Assembly (NCBI RefSeq): GCF_036010665.1
Contig: NZ_CP108581.1
Location: 4,073,501-4,137,500 of the forward strand
Length of the DNA stretch: 64,000 nt
Direction: 5' to 3'
Source of the DNA: Microbispora sp. NBC_01189
GTDB lineage: Bacteria; Actinomycetota; Actinomycetes; Streptosporangiales; Streptosporangiaceae
The notes under the pieces were generated by a model, which worked only from the letters and a program-made list of their open reading frames with translations, ran no database searches and was not told the origin of the DNA. A program made the position numbers and the translations under genes. Below are positions 17,601-23,121 of this stretch, in pieces. Positions within the stretch are counted from its first letter, which is position 1; the number at the start of each line of letters is the position of its first letter.

Positions 17601-18266
17601 GGATGCTGCCACGTTCGACACGCTCGGAGCCCCGTCGGCCATCGCTGTCTTAGCCGCGCTCGACGAAGTGCGCGATCGAGGCGTCACCGACTCAGTCGAC
17701 ACACGCCGGGTAGAAGCCGCTAGTCCCACCCCCGTGCTTATGCGCCTCAGCGAAAGGCCCTGGGTTCGAACGGTCTCGGCCGGAGGCGTGTTCTCCGACT
17801 CGTCCTGAGACTCAGCTTCGCTGATCTCCTTGGGCAGCGGCGGCGGAGACTTCAGACCACCCTCAGCCGGCTCGTCGGTCGGGGTGCGCTGCTTTTCTAC
17901 CGGCAGGGCACCGTCCGGACGCTTTCCGTCGTCCTCCGGCCGCGGCCCCGGAATCCGCATATCCCTCGGCTCGGTCAAGGACGCATCGACGAGGTGCGGC
18001 AGCCCCTGTGCCGAGCCGGACTGCTGAATCGGCGGAGCGTCTGCTGAGCCGGAACCGACATCCGGAAGGTTCAGGAAAACACGCAGTGGAGACACCGGCG
18101 CCGGGTAGACCGGAAGCTGTAACGTTCCAGGAAGAAGCGCGACTATCACGATCGCCGTGAAACGCACCAGCCACCGGGCCGGGCCCTGCTTTCCCAGGCC
18201 GAACCGACTCCGTCGCACCCCGTCCACCTCCGTCAGCGCACAGCGAACTGCGCGCATGGCGTCCAC
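7536..18266 (-). CDS. giant secreted RHS/YD-repeat protein with LamG domains and cysteine-rich tip
   Basis: The protein has 3576 residues from GTG 18266; ATG 18257 is equally possible. Order: signal/anchor helix about 30-50; Pro/Ser-rich linker to 210; seven repeats of about 115-120 residues (216-1039) sharing SYLxxEVEHDPS, SGKLTDGW and PWSDWQ; an RHS entry region (about 1150-1210, NRTYNSLDPRSDGAFGSGW); two LamG-like domains (about 1212-1415 and 1569-1812, each starting with YWRL/HWRL); many YD repeats (about 1830-3110, for example TYDxxGR); the RHS core ending NDNPLTHIDPDG near 3218; and a 355-residue tip. In known RHS toxins the YD repeats form a shell around the C-terminal toxin, which is cut off after the DPxG motif. 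The tip has about eleven two-cysteine repeats and then a hydrophobic stretch. It is probably a cell-contact or secreted toxin; the activity is unknown. Confidence 0.88.
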   Translation of the reverse strand: MDAMRAVRCALTEVDGVRRSRFGLGKQGPARWLVRFTAIVIVALLPGTLQLPVYPAPVSPLRVFLNLPDVGSGSADAPPIQQSGSAQGLPHLVDASLTEPRDMRIPGPRPEDDGKRPDGALPVEKQRTPTDEPAEGGLKSPPPLPKEISEAESQDESENTPPAETVRTQGLSLRRISTGVGLAASTRRVSTESVTPRSRTSSSAAKTAMADGAPSVSNVAASGTQGAGLWTFSSLTPYFQARITDPLWRSSFLAYELEHDPSVPAQGSGLISSGTGTTSAASGSTTDVSVPSGKLTDGWLVRWRVRGVTTTGVAGQWSDWQSAKVDVNKPSVSELWATGTKSSGFWTLSSLTPTFQGKISDPTFSRRSYLGAEVEHDPSVPAQGSGLIWSGTGTTSTTFDTPTASVSVPSGKLTDGWQVRWRVRAATTTGVNGPWSDWQSAVVDTKKPVISELTATGTQSAGLWTLSSLTPRFQARIKEQTLFPSSYLKAEVEHDPSVPDQGAGLIWSGTGTSSTSWDTQYASVSVPSGKLTDGWLVRWRVRAVPTTGADGAWSDWQSSKLDITKPSVSEVSATGMQSAGLWTMSSLTPAFRAKISDEMFLRGSYLGVQVEHDPAAPDQGSGLIWSGTGTTATNLDTKYASVSMPSGKLTDGWVVRWRVRGVTTTGVNGPWSDWQSTRVDVTKPSVSELTTTGTEGAGLWTLSSLTPRFRAKITDIGFLRDSYLGAEVEHDPSVPAQGSGLIWSATGTTPTDMFNDARYATVSVPSGKLTDGWLVRWRVRAVTTTGVNGPWSDWQTARIAVNKPAGTGLGVVPGTKTGDTSWILASSTPWLYTQVTDAGGLASYLQAEVEHDPSKPGQGSGLIWSGKATTSYASGSNAWVQVPAGKLTDGWLVRWRVRGVNTAGTSGPWSDWQTATVSLDRPAVVAPGITPGTPGGSTWTAGSLTPWFFGKLTDPQGRSSYLGIEIEHDPEAADQGSGQIYAGTGTTAYPSGSNAWAAIPSGKLSEGWRIRWRVRGVTTSGTNGPWSLWQSATVSALPFQVFSPGDNTQVGTLTPMLSAHAQSSVGTKVVYWFQICSGTKDHWTWCESSYEWAKDGTFNVPSKRLQWGKTYWWYAKAATSAVTVTSPWKTFTTAPEQGTINSLLAAGTEGREFNHVNGNYSRSVTDLSVSTAGLPLAVNRTYNSLDPRSDGAFGSGWTTRWDMRIQDEGRAIAYPSMVGHWRLGDLGTVFAADASGRGFNAVLSAGTSAVSGKIGGAIAKSGGAVATTTGPVLRTDDSYTVASWLKLNDRTGSYQVAQQNGTNRAPYYLGVDQATGQLMFATYASDTAGSARTAVLSGVNAPVGEWFHVAGVYDKAAGAISLYLNGELMRTVTGVPAGWNATGTTVLGSEIKGAIDDIRMFQQALTLGQIRELAGMKTITPPATVLVTYPDGSQQRFASRGDDTYASPPGTFASLVTLDDGGWRLMDQSATSYWFDVSGRLTKVSDRRNHTQDLVYGTDGKLLKVTATGGRTLTFGWTGGHVTSVATDRVDGMPITWTYEYDGDKLIKACPPAATGACTTYTYTDASRYRSVVLDSGPTGYWRLNGTTNVLYGKVASAAGVDTGKSDGKLMGSSANATVGVAGALGGSSDTAMTFAGTAGSEYVALPEATVSGLGGNLSVEAWFKTTSSGTILGYQNSLDDVPMMFALGVYVGTDGRLRGQFWNGTIAPITSPGRVNDGAWHHVVLSGSENIQTMFLDGQPVGGLAGKITHTGSDTMWDTRIGNGFGAPGWPSTTSSFTTFPFAGSIDEVAVYPKPLGLAEVRTHYAARTAGSLLTKETQPSGRVHAENTYAADGGRLKTHTDDDGGTWKLSDLVYTKESTTQVSATATVTDPHNGTLSYVGNALRGYQTVSITDQVGKTTLYAYDTGGFPAKITDPNGKATDLSYNVRGNLIAKKTCRSSDTCFTEYYSYYLNADDPFDPRNDRATAYRDGRSASATDDTYAVAAIYDSFGELTKKTVPATPDFPQGRSQTSVYTDGTEPAVGGGATPAGLVKSAKDFRGNETIYAYTAAGDLAQETGPTGLVKKYGYDAIGRVITRTEVSTANPDGVTTTTAYDPQGRPATITGPGVRNEVTGVTHTLRQTSTYDADSNPLTTTVSDPTGGDPQRTTTYTYDDYGRADSVTGPEGGVERFGYDHKGQKVSYTDLRGSVYNYSYTARGELATTILKGWTGSPVSPQAATDVVMMSYAYDPAGRLASQTDAMGRTTSYTYYDDGLTAQTIASGVRPNGSPTRRDVVLDAKLYDPAGHVTRQTTDGGTLRIDAVYDAAGRLTSQTADPGRLARKTAYAYDANDNAVSVTKTAAGTDRAETTEYAYNVDNQPIRQTVHNDGQDLVTALTVDDRKLITAITDPRGTASGANAADYTTDIRYDAVGKAIELKLPQVQVERNGGAAAPARPTTRLGYNTYGEQTHAVDPEGRTGTSLFDRAGRLVSQDMPAYTPPGGQAITPTVTASYDAAGQQISATDARGHTTTALYDGLGRKVQVSQPLVGGAAAGISTYTYDLLGEALSLTDPTGAHWEATYDDLGRQITTTTFERKPTAVAYVTTYEYDDADNLSKVIRPTGDAATRAYNAFGEMTSHTDALANSTTFDYDLSGRVVKTTNPLGVSNTAKYDLAGRQIETADVDAGGSVLRTRKFGYDAVGNQTSQTTATGHTTTRTYDAGNRLIEQHEPVSATETINTSFGYDAAGQQTRSTDGRGNTTYTTYNGLGLVESVIEPSTAAHPNPSDRTWTTIYDATGNQVTSLLPGGVKVERTFDELNRLVKQSGSGAEAVTEDKNFTYDLAGRLTNADELAFSLNDRGLLLKSSGPDGDINAYAYDGDNRLVQRVDATGTASFTWDDADRLTSMADPVTSATIKYGYDKAARLTSVVYGANGAHRAYSYDPLNRLTRDELKSSQDSPIASIDYGYDADDNLKTKTTAGTAGAGTNTYTYDWANRLTSWTAPDGNTTEYGWDGAGNRIREGDKTYTYDERNRLTSGDGYTFTYTARGTLAEASNGKVEVTKFDAFDRLIQDDAVTYDYDAFDRMATRTDSGQVMKFAYDGQTNNLVAVTDGNNVKKATYGRDAFGRTVSLSDGGGGQLAFSDLHGDLIGTFTIDGGALVDSIAYNPFGEVITQTGVTHDLGYQGGYTDPSTKKVNMAARWYQPATGNFVSRDAATLAADPSVQLNRYAYANDNPLTHIDPDGHKAKKVKKKVVAVGSKTWMKDCKKKHNDNACKEVKDYHNDCMEEYGRSGCKDAEAVYLKCRDKGKTALACESREVYAACEPEGGKWHCRDAITVYKECRTKLNYNSSNRAVCVEGVHEYMACRPKYNKTPCSEATRLYEECRLGKNGVTECRDAADLYGTCRDWGKDSYNKDSTTCGSISRRFIGCQKLYAGDSCHDVGILQLECLKVAKNDFAACNRLADTFTECFKEANKDTQQCGRAPKQDCKSHKTFAKCVTTYSALQAWLVDHIMDIWSDTSTVCALSAAVGAVSTLGSTSVVAAGIAAGCALATTFSTASASGLNKRWDDLRKANPGRGIVVTYITTYGIASWDINLL
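15150..17620 (-). repeat. seven tandem ~350-bp coding repeats in the RHS protein
   Basis: Seven successive units of about 350 bp encode beta-sandwich-like repeats with the shared blocks GLWTLSSLTP, EVEHDPS, GLIWSGTGT, VSVPSGKLTDGW and GPWSDWQSA. Units 2-5 are most alike at the DNA level, pointing to recent expansion or conversion. Units 6 and 7 are more divergent. Such repeats probably extend the protein away from the cell or bind a surface ligand; that is inference. Confidence 0.8.
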
Positions 18267-18328
18267 ACGAAGCGAGCGTCAGGGACGGCTGCGCGACACT
18301 GGAACGATCTTCAGCAAAACGATCACAA

Positions 18329-18356
18329 CGTATAAGCGGGTGGGCTTCGATGTAAA
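18329..18356 (-). promoter_or_regulatory. predicted promoter of the RHS gene
   Basis: On the minus strand TTTACA (18356-18351) is followed after 16 bp by TATACG (18334-18329), giving a start of transcription near 18322, about 60 bp before the GTG/ATG starts. The surrounding DNA is unusually A/T-rich for this chromosome. Confidence 0.45.
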
Positions 18357-18368
18357 GAAAAAATAAAA

Positions 18369-18384
18369 TGTGATCTACGCCACA
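18369..18384. promoter_or_regulatory. Crp/GlxR-like box upstream of the RHS gene
   Basis: TGTGATCTACGCCACA matches the actinobacterial Crp/GlxR consensus TGTGA-N6-TCACA at all but one position. It is centred about 54 bp upstream of the predicted RHS transcription start, just before the -35 box. A larger imperfect palindrome (TGTGAT...ATCACA) spans 18369-18389. Control of the RHS gene by a cAMP-type regulator is inference. Confidence 0.45.
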
Positions 18385-18564
18385 TCACACAAAGTGTTCT
18401 TATGATCGTTCTGTGCTAGCGATTTTGGCCCTCTCGCAATGAGGAATGAGACTTCAGGTGCTGCGGGCTTAAGACCGCATGCACCCTGTAGCAGGACGAC
18501 AGCCAAGGAATTTTTAGCTGCAGGGGTCCGAGTTCCGTGTGCAACCTGGGGCAGATGGTCCATC

Positions 18565-18897
18565 GGCCGCGACCGCCGGGCCGATCCCGGCCTGAACGAG
18601 TTCCTGATCGTGAGGGCCCTGGAGGCCGCGCCGGAACTCGGGGTGACCAGGGTGTCCCTCAACTTCGCGGTGTTCCGGGCCGCGCTGGACCGGGGGGAGC
18701 GTCCGGGCGCGGGACCGGTGTCGCGGGCGTGGCGCGGTGTCCTCGTCTTCCTGTCCCGCTGGTTCCAAGATCGACTCGCTCTACCGGTTCAACGCCAAGT
18801 TCCGGCCGACCTGGGAGCCGCGGTTCCTGGTCTTTCCCGCGTCGCGCGACCTGCCGCGCATCGGTGTCGCGGCGCTCAGGGCCGAGGCGTTCCTGAC
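18565..18897 (+). pseudogene. fragment of a DUF2156 gene (right copy), frameshifted
   Basis: RDRRADPGLNEFLIVRALEAA...VFLSRWFQ matches the intact gene at 1516-3351 from about residue 460. At about 18767 an extra A (CCAAGAT where the intact gene has CCAGAT) shifts the frame. The continuation DSLYRFNAKFRPTWEPRFLV...AEAFLT is in another frame, and homology ends near 18897. The left part of the gene is absent. With the copy at 4495-4695 it forms a direct repeat around the island. Confidence 0.85.
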
Positions 18898-18920
18898 CCC
18901 GCCACACCTCCGCTGGGGTG

Positions 18921-19511
18921 TCAGCCCATGCTCTTGGCACCGTCGAGGGATTCGCGGATGATGTCGGCGTGGCCCGCGTGCTGGGCGGTCTCGGCCATGA
19001 TGTGCATCAGCACCCGGCGGGCCGACCACCGGGCGCCGGGCTCGAACCACGGGGCCTTCGGCAGCGGCTGGGTGGCGTCCAGGTCGGGCAGGGTGGCGAC
19101 CAGCTCGTCGGTCCGGCGGGCGGCCTCGGCGTAGTCCGCGAGCACGCCGGCCAGCGTCTCGCCCGGCAGCAGCCGGAACCCGTCGGCCCTCCGGGCCCAG
19201 TCGGCCTCCGTCATGGTGGCGAAGTCACCCATGACCGACGGACCCTTCAGGATGAAGGCGGCCCACATCCGTTCGACCGCGGCGACGTGCTTGATCAACC
19301 CGCCCAGGCACAGCTCGCTTGCGGTGGTCCGCCGCCCGGCCTCCTCGTCGGTGAGATCGCGGGTGGTGAAGCGCAGGAAGTGCCGATGCTTGGCCAGCAT
19401 CGCCAGCAGGTCGGCGCGCTCGCCGGTGGCGACGGGCGCGTCGGTGAGGTCAGGGGTGGCCGGCTCGCCGAGGGCCGTGGTCTCGCTCATGGTCTCCGCC
19501 TTCGCTGTCAT
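18921..19511 (-). CDS. DinB/DUF664-family protein
   Basis: The protein has 196 residues from ATG 19511; ATG 19490 with GGCGGAGACC before it is the alternative. The four-helix DinB fold is suggested by the length and by three spaced histidines: IKHVAAVERMW, the TxxDL region and MHIMAETAQHAGHAD. These are the usual metal ligands. Actinobacterial members often use mycothiol (DUF664, maleylpyruvate isomerase-like), but the substrate here is unknown. It is divergent from the WYL regulator with a 73-bp shared promoter region, so that regulator may control it. Confidence 0.75.
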   Translation of the reverse strand: MTAKAETMSETTALGEPATPDLTDAPVATGERADLLAMLAKHRHFLRFTTRDLTDEEAGRRTTASELCLGGLIKHVAAVERMWAAFILKGPSVMGDFATMTEADWARRADGFRLLPGETLAGVLADYAEAARRTDELVATLPDLDATQPLPKAPWFEPGARWSARRVLMHIMAETAQHAGHADIIRESLDGAKSMG

Positions 19512-19584
19512 GTCTCGCTGGTCACGAACCACGCTAGGCCGCACAGCGGTCACTTTCTGACCTTAATTCCAGGAGAATCGCGAC

Positions 19585-20559
19585 ATGGCGAATACCAGCG
19601 ACCGGACGCTGCGGCTGCTGTCCCTGCTGCAGAACCACCGGCACTGGCCCGGCGCCGAACTGGCCGAGCGGCTGGGAGTCTCGGCCCGCACCCTGCGCCG
19701 GGACATCGACCGGCTGCGGGAGCTGGGCTATCCGGTCGAGGCGCAGCGCGGCGTGGACGGCGGTTACCAGCTCGCCCCAGGCGCGGCACTGCCCCCTCTG
19801 GTCATCGACGACGACGAGGCGGTGGCCCTGGCCCTCGGACTGCAGGCCGCCGCCCAGGGGGCGGTGGAAGGCATCGCCGAGGCCTCGGTGCGGGCGCTGG
19901 CCAAGGTGGTGCAGGTGATGCCGGCCCGGCTGCGGCGCCGGATCGACGCGCTGGGCGCGATGACCGTGCGCGGCGGCTGGGACGGCGCGGCCAGGGCGAG
20001 CGTCGACCCGGCCGTGCTCACGGCGATCGCGCTGGCCTGCCGGGACAGCCAACAGCTCCGCTTCTCCTACACCGCCTCCGGCGGCCGGCGCACAGAACGG
20101 CACGTCGAACCTCATCGGCTGGTCTGTCTCGGCCGCCACTGGTACCTGCTCGCCTACGACCTCGTCCGGCACGACTGGCGCAGCTTCCGGATCGACCGGC
20201 TCACCGCGCCCCACGACACCGGTTCCCGTTTCCGGCCCCGGGAGCTCCCCGCCGCGGACGTCGCCGAGTTCGTGCGGGCCGGCCGGGACAGCCTGCCCCG
20301 GCCGTACCGGGTGGAGGTCCTGGTCGACGCCCCGGCCGCGACCGTGCGCGAACGGATCGGCAGGTGGAGCATGATCGAGGAGGTCGACGACGAGCACTGC
20401 CGGGTGCGCATGACGGCCGACTCCCTGGACTGGCCGGCGATGACGCTGGGCGTGGCCGGCGCTGATTTCCGTGTCATCGAACCGCCCGAACTGCTCGACC
20501 GAATCCATGAGTGGGGAGCCAGGTTCAACCGGTCCGAGAAAGCTCTTCCCTCGTCTTAG
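19585..20559 (+). CDS. HTH-WYL transcriptional regulator
   Basis: The protein has 324 residues. The N-terminal winged HTH (about 5-60: LLSLLQNHRHWPGAELAERLGVSARTLRRDIDRLRELGYPV) is of the DeoR type. It is followed by a WYL domain (about 140-225, with RFSYTASGG and the YLLAYD step) and a C-terminal WCX-like extension. WYL proteins are ligand-sensing, DNA-binding regulators. The start is supported by AGGAGA 8 bp upstream. Its divergent neighbour, the DinB protein, is the natural first target. Confidence 0.85.
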   Translation: MANTSDRTLRLLSLLQNHRHWPGAELAERLGVSARTLRRDIDRLRELGYPVEAQRGVDGGYQLAPGAALPPLVIDDDEAVALALGLQAAAQGAVEGIAEASVRALAKVVQVMPARLRRRIDALGAMTVRGGWDGAARASVDPAVLTAIALACRDSQQLRFSYTASGGRRTERHVEPHRLVCLGRHWYLLAYDLVRHDWRSFRIDRLTAPHDTGSRFRPRELPAADVAEFVRAGRDSLPRPYRVEVLVDAPAATVRERIGRWSMIEEVDDEHCRVRMTADSLDWPAMTLGVAGADFRVIEPPELLDRIHEWGARFNRSEKALPSS

Positions 20560-20685
20560 CCCATTCGCCCATGAATCGCTTTTGTCACCATCGAGTGGCG
20601 GTGCCGTATCAGCGGGTTGGGAACGCTCCACCGGCCGCCGGGGGGTGGATGGCTTCCCCTTCCCGACGGCCGGTGTGCGCGTGGC

Positions 20686-21339
20686 TCAGGAGGCCCGGCG
20701 GCCCACGGGGGCGCGTTGCGGCTCCGGTTCGGCGGGGCCGCCCGCTCGCTGCGGCGGCACGACCGGCGTGGGCCGTACGAGGCCGAGGGCGACGACCTCG
20801 TTGGCCAGCCTGGTCCGCCGGTTGGTGCCCTCCGGGATGCGGAACTTCTGGTAGAGCCGCAGCAGGTGCTGCTTGACCGCCGCCTCGGTCACCACCAGGT
20901 CGTCGGCGATCTCGCGGGCCGTGGCCGGCGCCACGAACGCCTCGTCCGACAGGGCGGGGCGGCACAGCGAGGTCAGCACGTCGACCTCGCGGCGGGTCAG
21001 TTCCGGCGCGGCGGCCCGGCGCAGTTCGACCTCGGGAGCGAGGTCCTCACGCGGGATCCCGCCGACCCGGGCCCGGGCGGCGCCGAAGGAGACGACGTCG
21101 CCGTCGTCCAGCACCCTCCTGGCGATCGGCCTGCCGTTCACCCGTGTGCCGTTGCGGGACAGCCCCAGATCAACGACGTACAGGTAGGGCCCGCGACGGA
21201 CGAATTCGGCGTGCAACCGTGACACGCTCGGATCCGCCAGCCGGATGTCCGCGCCTCGGCCGCGACCGATCGTGGTGACGTCGGGGCGCAGCGGTACCAC
21301 CTCGCCGCTGTCCTCGATCCGTATGAACGGCCCCTCCAC
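20686..21339 (-). CDS. FHA-domain protein with C-terminal LuxR-like HTH
   Basis: The protein has 217 residues. The FHA domain is at about 15-95: GRGRGADIRLADPSVSRLHAEFVRRG, with the phosphothreonine-binding Arg/Ser/His positions, and NGTRVNGRPI. A LuxR/winged HTH at about 113-190 (LTRREVDVL...EIADDLVVTEAAVKQHLLRLYQKF) follows. FHA modules bind phosphothreonine, so this looks like a transcription regulator read out by a Ser/Thr kinase; the kinase at 25082 is a possible partner, which is only inference. It is divergent from the citrate synthase operon. A deleted copy lies at 4250-4497. Confidence 0.85.
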   Translation of the reverse strand: MEGPFIRIEDSGEVVPLRPDVTTIGRGRGADIRLADPSVSRLHAEFVRRGPYLYVVDLGLSRNGTRVNGRPIARRVLDDGDVVSFGAARARVGGIPREDLAPEVELRRAAAPELTRREVDVLTSLCRPALSDEAFVAPATAREIADDLVVTEAAVKQHLLRLYQKFRIPEGTNRRTRLANEVVALGLVRPTPVVPPQRAGGPAEPEPQRAPVGRRAS

Positions 21340-21519
21340 GGCAGTTCCTCCCCAGGTAGCCCGCCGTTACTTTCTCTATAGATGCGGCTTACCCACCCGT
21401 GGCGAGGGGGAATCGCCTTTGCCATAAGCAGAATCCTCCGTGAAATCGATCTGGGGCTTTGAGGGGCTTCTTCCCTGCTCACGGGTAGACTTCGGGCGGA
21501 GATAAGCGGAGGAAATACT

Positions 21520-22695
21520 ATGAAGCAGACTTCCTCGGACGGGGGGGACTTGGGGGGTGGAACCCCCCGAGAGGCGGCAGACAAGCCCACCAAAGGACTC
21601 GCCGACGTCGTCGCCGCGTCCACAGCGCTGAGCGACATCGACGGCAAGGCGGGCCTGCTCTTCTACCGTGGCTACGACATCCACGACCTGGCCGGCCGCA
21701 CCACCTTCGAAGAGACCGCCCACCTGCTCCAGCGCGGGTCGCTGCCGTCCCGGGCACAGCTCGCCGACTACGGCGCGGAGCTGGTGCGGGGCCGCACCCT
21801 GGGCGCGCTCGTCGAGCGCGACATCCCCGAGATCGCTGAGAGGCAGTCGCCCATGGAGGCGCTGCGCACGCTGGTCTCCCTGGCCGGCGGGGACGATCCG
21901 GACAAGGATTCCAACGCCCCTGAAGCCAATCAGCGCAAGGCCGCTCGGCTGACGGCCCAGCAGCCGATCCTGGTCGCCCGCTACCACGCGGCGCGGACCG
22001 GGGCGACGCTGCCCGAGACCGATCCCGAGCTGAGCATCGCCGGGAACTTCCTGCTCCAGATCACCGGCCGGCGCCCCGAGCGGCGCGCCGCCGAGATCTT
22101 CGACACCTGTCTCGTGCTGCACGCCGATCACACCATGAACGCCTCGACATTCGCCGCCCGGGTGTGCGCCGCCACGCTGTCCGACATGCACTCGGCCGTC
22201 GTCGCCGCCATCGGCACGCTCAAGGGGCCCCTGCACGGAGGCGCGAACGAGCAGGTCATGCGTACGCTGGAAGTGCTGGACCCGCGCGGCGTCGCCCAGG
22301 CCGTACGGGACAGACTGGCGGCGGGCGAGAAGATCATGGGATTCGGGCACCGCGTCTACAAGACGGAGGACCCCCGGGCGACGCACCTTCGGCGGATGTC
22401 GGAGGAGCTGGCCGAGGCCTCCGGCGACGACACCTTCTACCGGATGTCCCGGGAGATGGAGGAGGTCGTCTTCGCGGAGAAGCGCCTGTATCCGAACGTG
22501 GACTTCTACGCGGCGACCGTCTACCACTACCTGGGCATCCCGACGGATCTGTTCACTCCCGTGTTCTCGGTCAGCCGGATGTCGGGGTGGACCGCCCACG
22601 TGATCGAGCAGCACGCCGACAACCGGCTGATCAGGCCCGACAGCGAGTACATCGGCGAGCGCGACCGGAAATGGGTGCCCATCGGTGAGCGGTGA
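21520..22695 (+). CDS. citrate synthase (possibly citrate/2-methylcitrate synthase)
   Basis: The protein has 391 residues. It joins acetyl-CoA (or propionyl-CoA) with oxaloacetate. Active-site blocks are present: LHADHTMNAST, GPLHGGANEQVM, MGFGHRVYKTEDPRA with its histidine, and NVDFYAATVYHYLGIP with the catalytic aspartate. GGAGG lies 7 bp before the ATG. The first 23 residues are Gly/Asp-rich and encoded over G-tracts, unlike the rest; family members usually start nearer ADVVAAST. It is first in an operon with the DUF3017 gene (11-bp overlap) and icd. Sequence alone cannot separate citrate from methylcitrate use. Confidence 0.88.
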   Translation: MKQTSSDGGDLGGGTPREAADKPTKGLADVVAASTALSDIDGKAGLLFYRGYDIHDLAGRTTFEETAHLLQRGSLPSRAQLADYGAELVRGRTLGALVERDIPEIAERQSPMEALRTLVSLAGGDDPDKDSNAPEANQRKAARLTAQQPILVARYHAARTGATLPETDPELSIAGNFLLQITGRRPERRAAEIFDTCLVLHADHTMNASTFAARVCAATLSDMHSAVVAAIGTLKGPLHGGANEQVMRTLEVLDPRGVAQAVRDRLAAGEKIMGFGHRVYKTEDPRATHLRRMSEELAEASGDDTFYRMSREMEEVVFAEKRLYPNVDFYAATVYHYLGIPTDLFTPVFSVSRMSGWTAHVIEQHADNRLIRPDSEYIGERDRKWVPIGER

Positions 22696-23014
22696 CATCG
22701 AGGACCGCGGCGGCAGGCATGGGAGAGACGTGAGAGCGGGCGAGAGCACGGCCTGGGGGCCGTACCTGCTGGTGGTGGCAGGTGTGGCCGCCGGCCTGGG
22801 CGCGATCGGGCTGGGGGCGGCGGTGTCCACCGGCGGAGCGGTGATGGGCGGCGCCTTCCTCGCCGGATCCGTCGCCCGGCTGGCGACGCCCGACCGGCGG
22901 GCGGGTGTGCTCGCGGTCCGCGGCAGGCGGGCCGACGCGATCACGCTCGCGGCCTTCGGCGCGGCTCTCGTGGCCGGCTCGTTGCTCATGCTGCTGCGCC
23001 TGCACGACTCGTAG
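22685..23014 (+). CDS. DUF3017 small membrane protein
   Basis: The protein has 109 residues from GTG 22685, overlapping the citrate synthase stop. After a charged lead there are three hydrophobic segments (about 25-45, 47-66 and 85-105), matching DUF3017. In Streptomyces this gene usually follows folD and precedes malate dehydrogenase. Here folD ends at 113 and the gene precedes isocitrate dehydrogenase instead. Function is unknown. Confidence 0.75.
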   Translation: MSGDIEDRGGRHGRDVRAGESTAWGPYLLVVAGVAAGLGAIGLGAAVSTGGAVMGGAFLAGSVARLATPDRRAGVLAVRGRRADAITLAAFGAALVAGSLLMLLRLHDS

Positions 23015-23121
23015 CAACGCGACCTCGTCGCGGGCTTACCACACCTGTCCGATAGCCTCAACGGCCAGTGAGCCTCAAAAAGGACGTGCTGGCCAGTCAG
23101 ACCAGAAGGGGAACCCCACGC

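Noticed and set aside
17755-17780. GGTTCGAA-like T-loop suggesting a tRNA
   Set aside because: It is inside RHS coding sequence and no cloverleaf can be formed around it.
18437-18564. Possible small gene between the Crp-like box and the right DUF2156 fragment
   Set aside because: The frame has no ribosome site, no family resemblance, and simply runs into the fragment.
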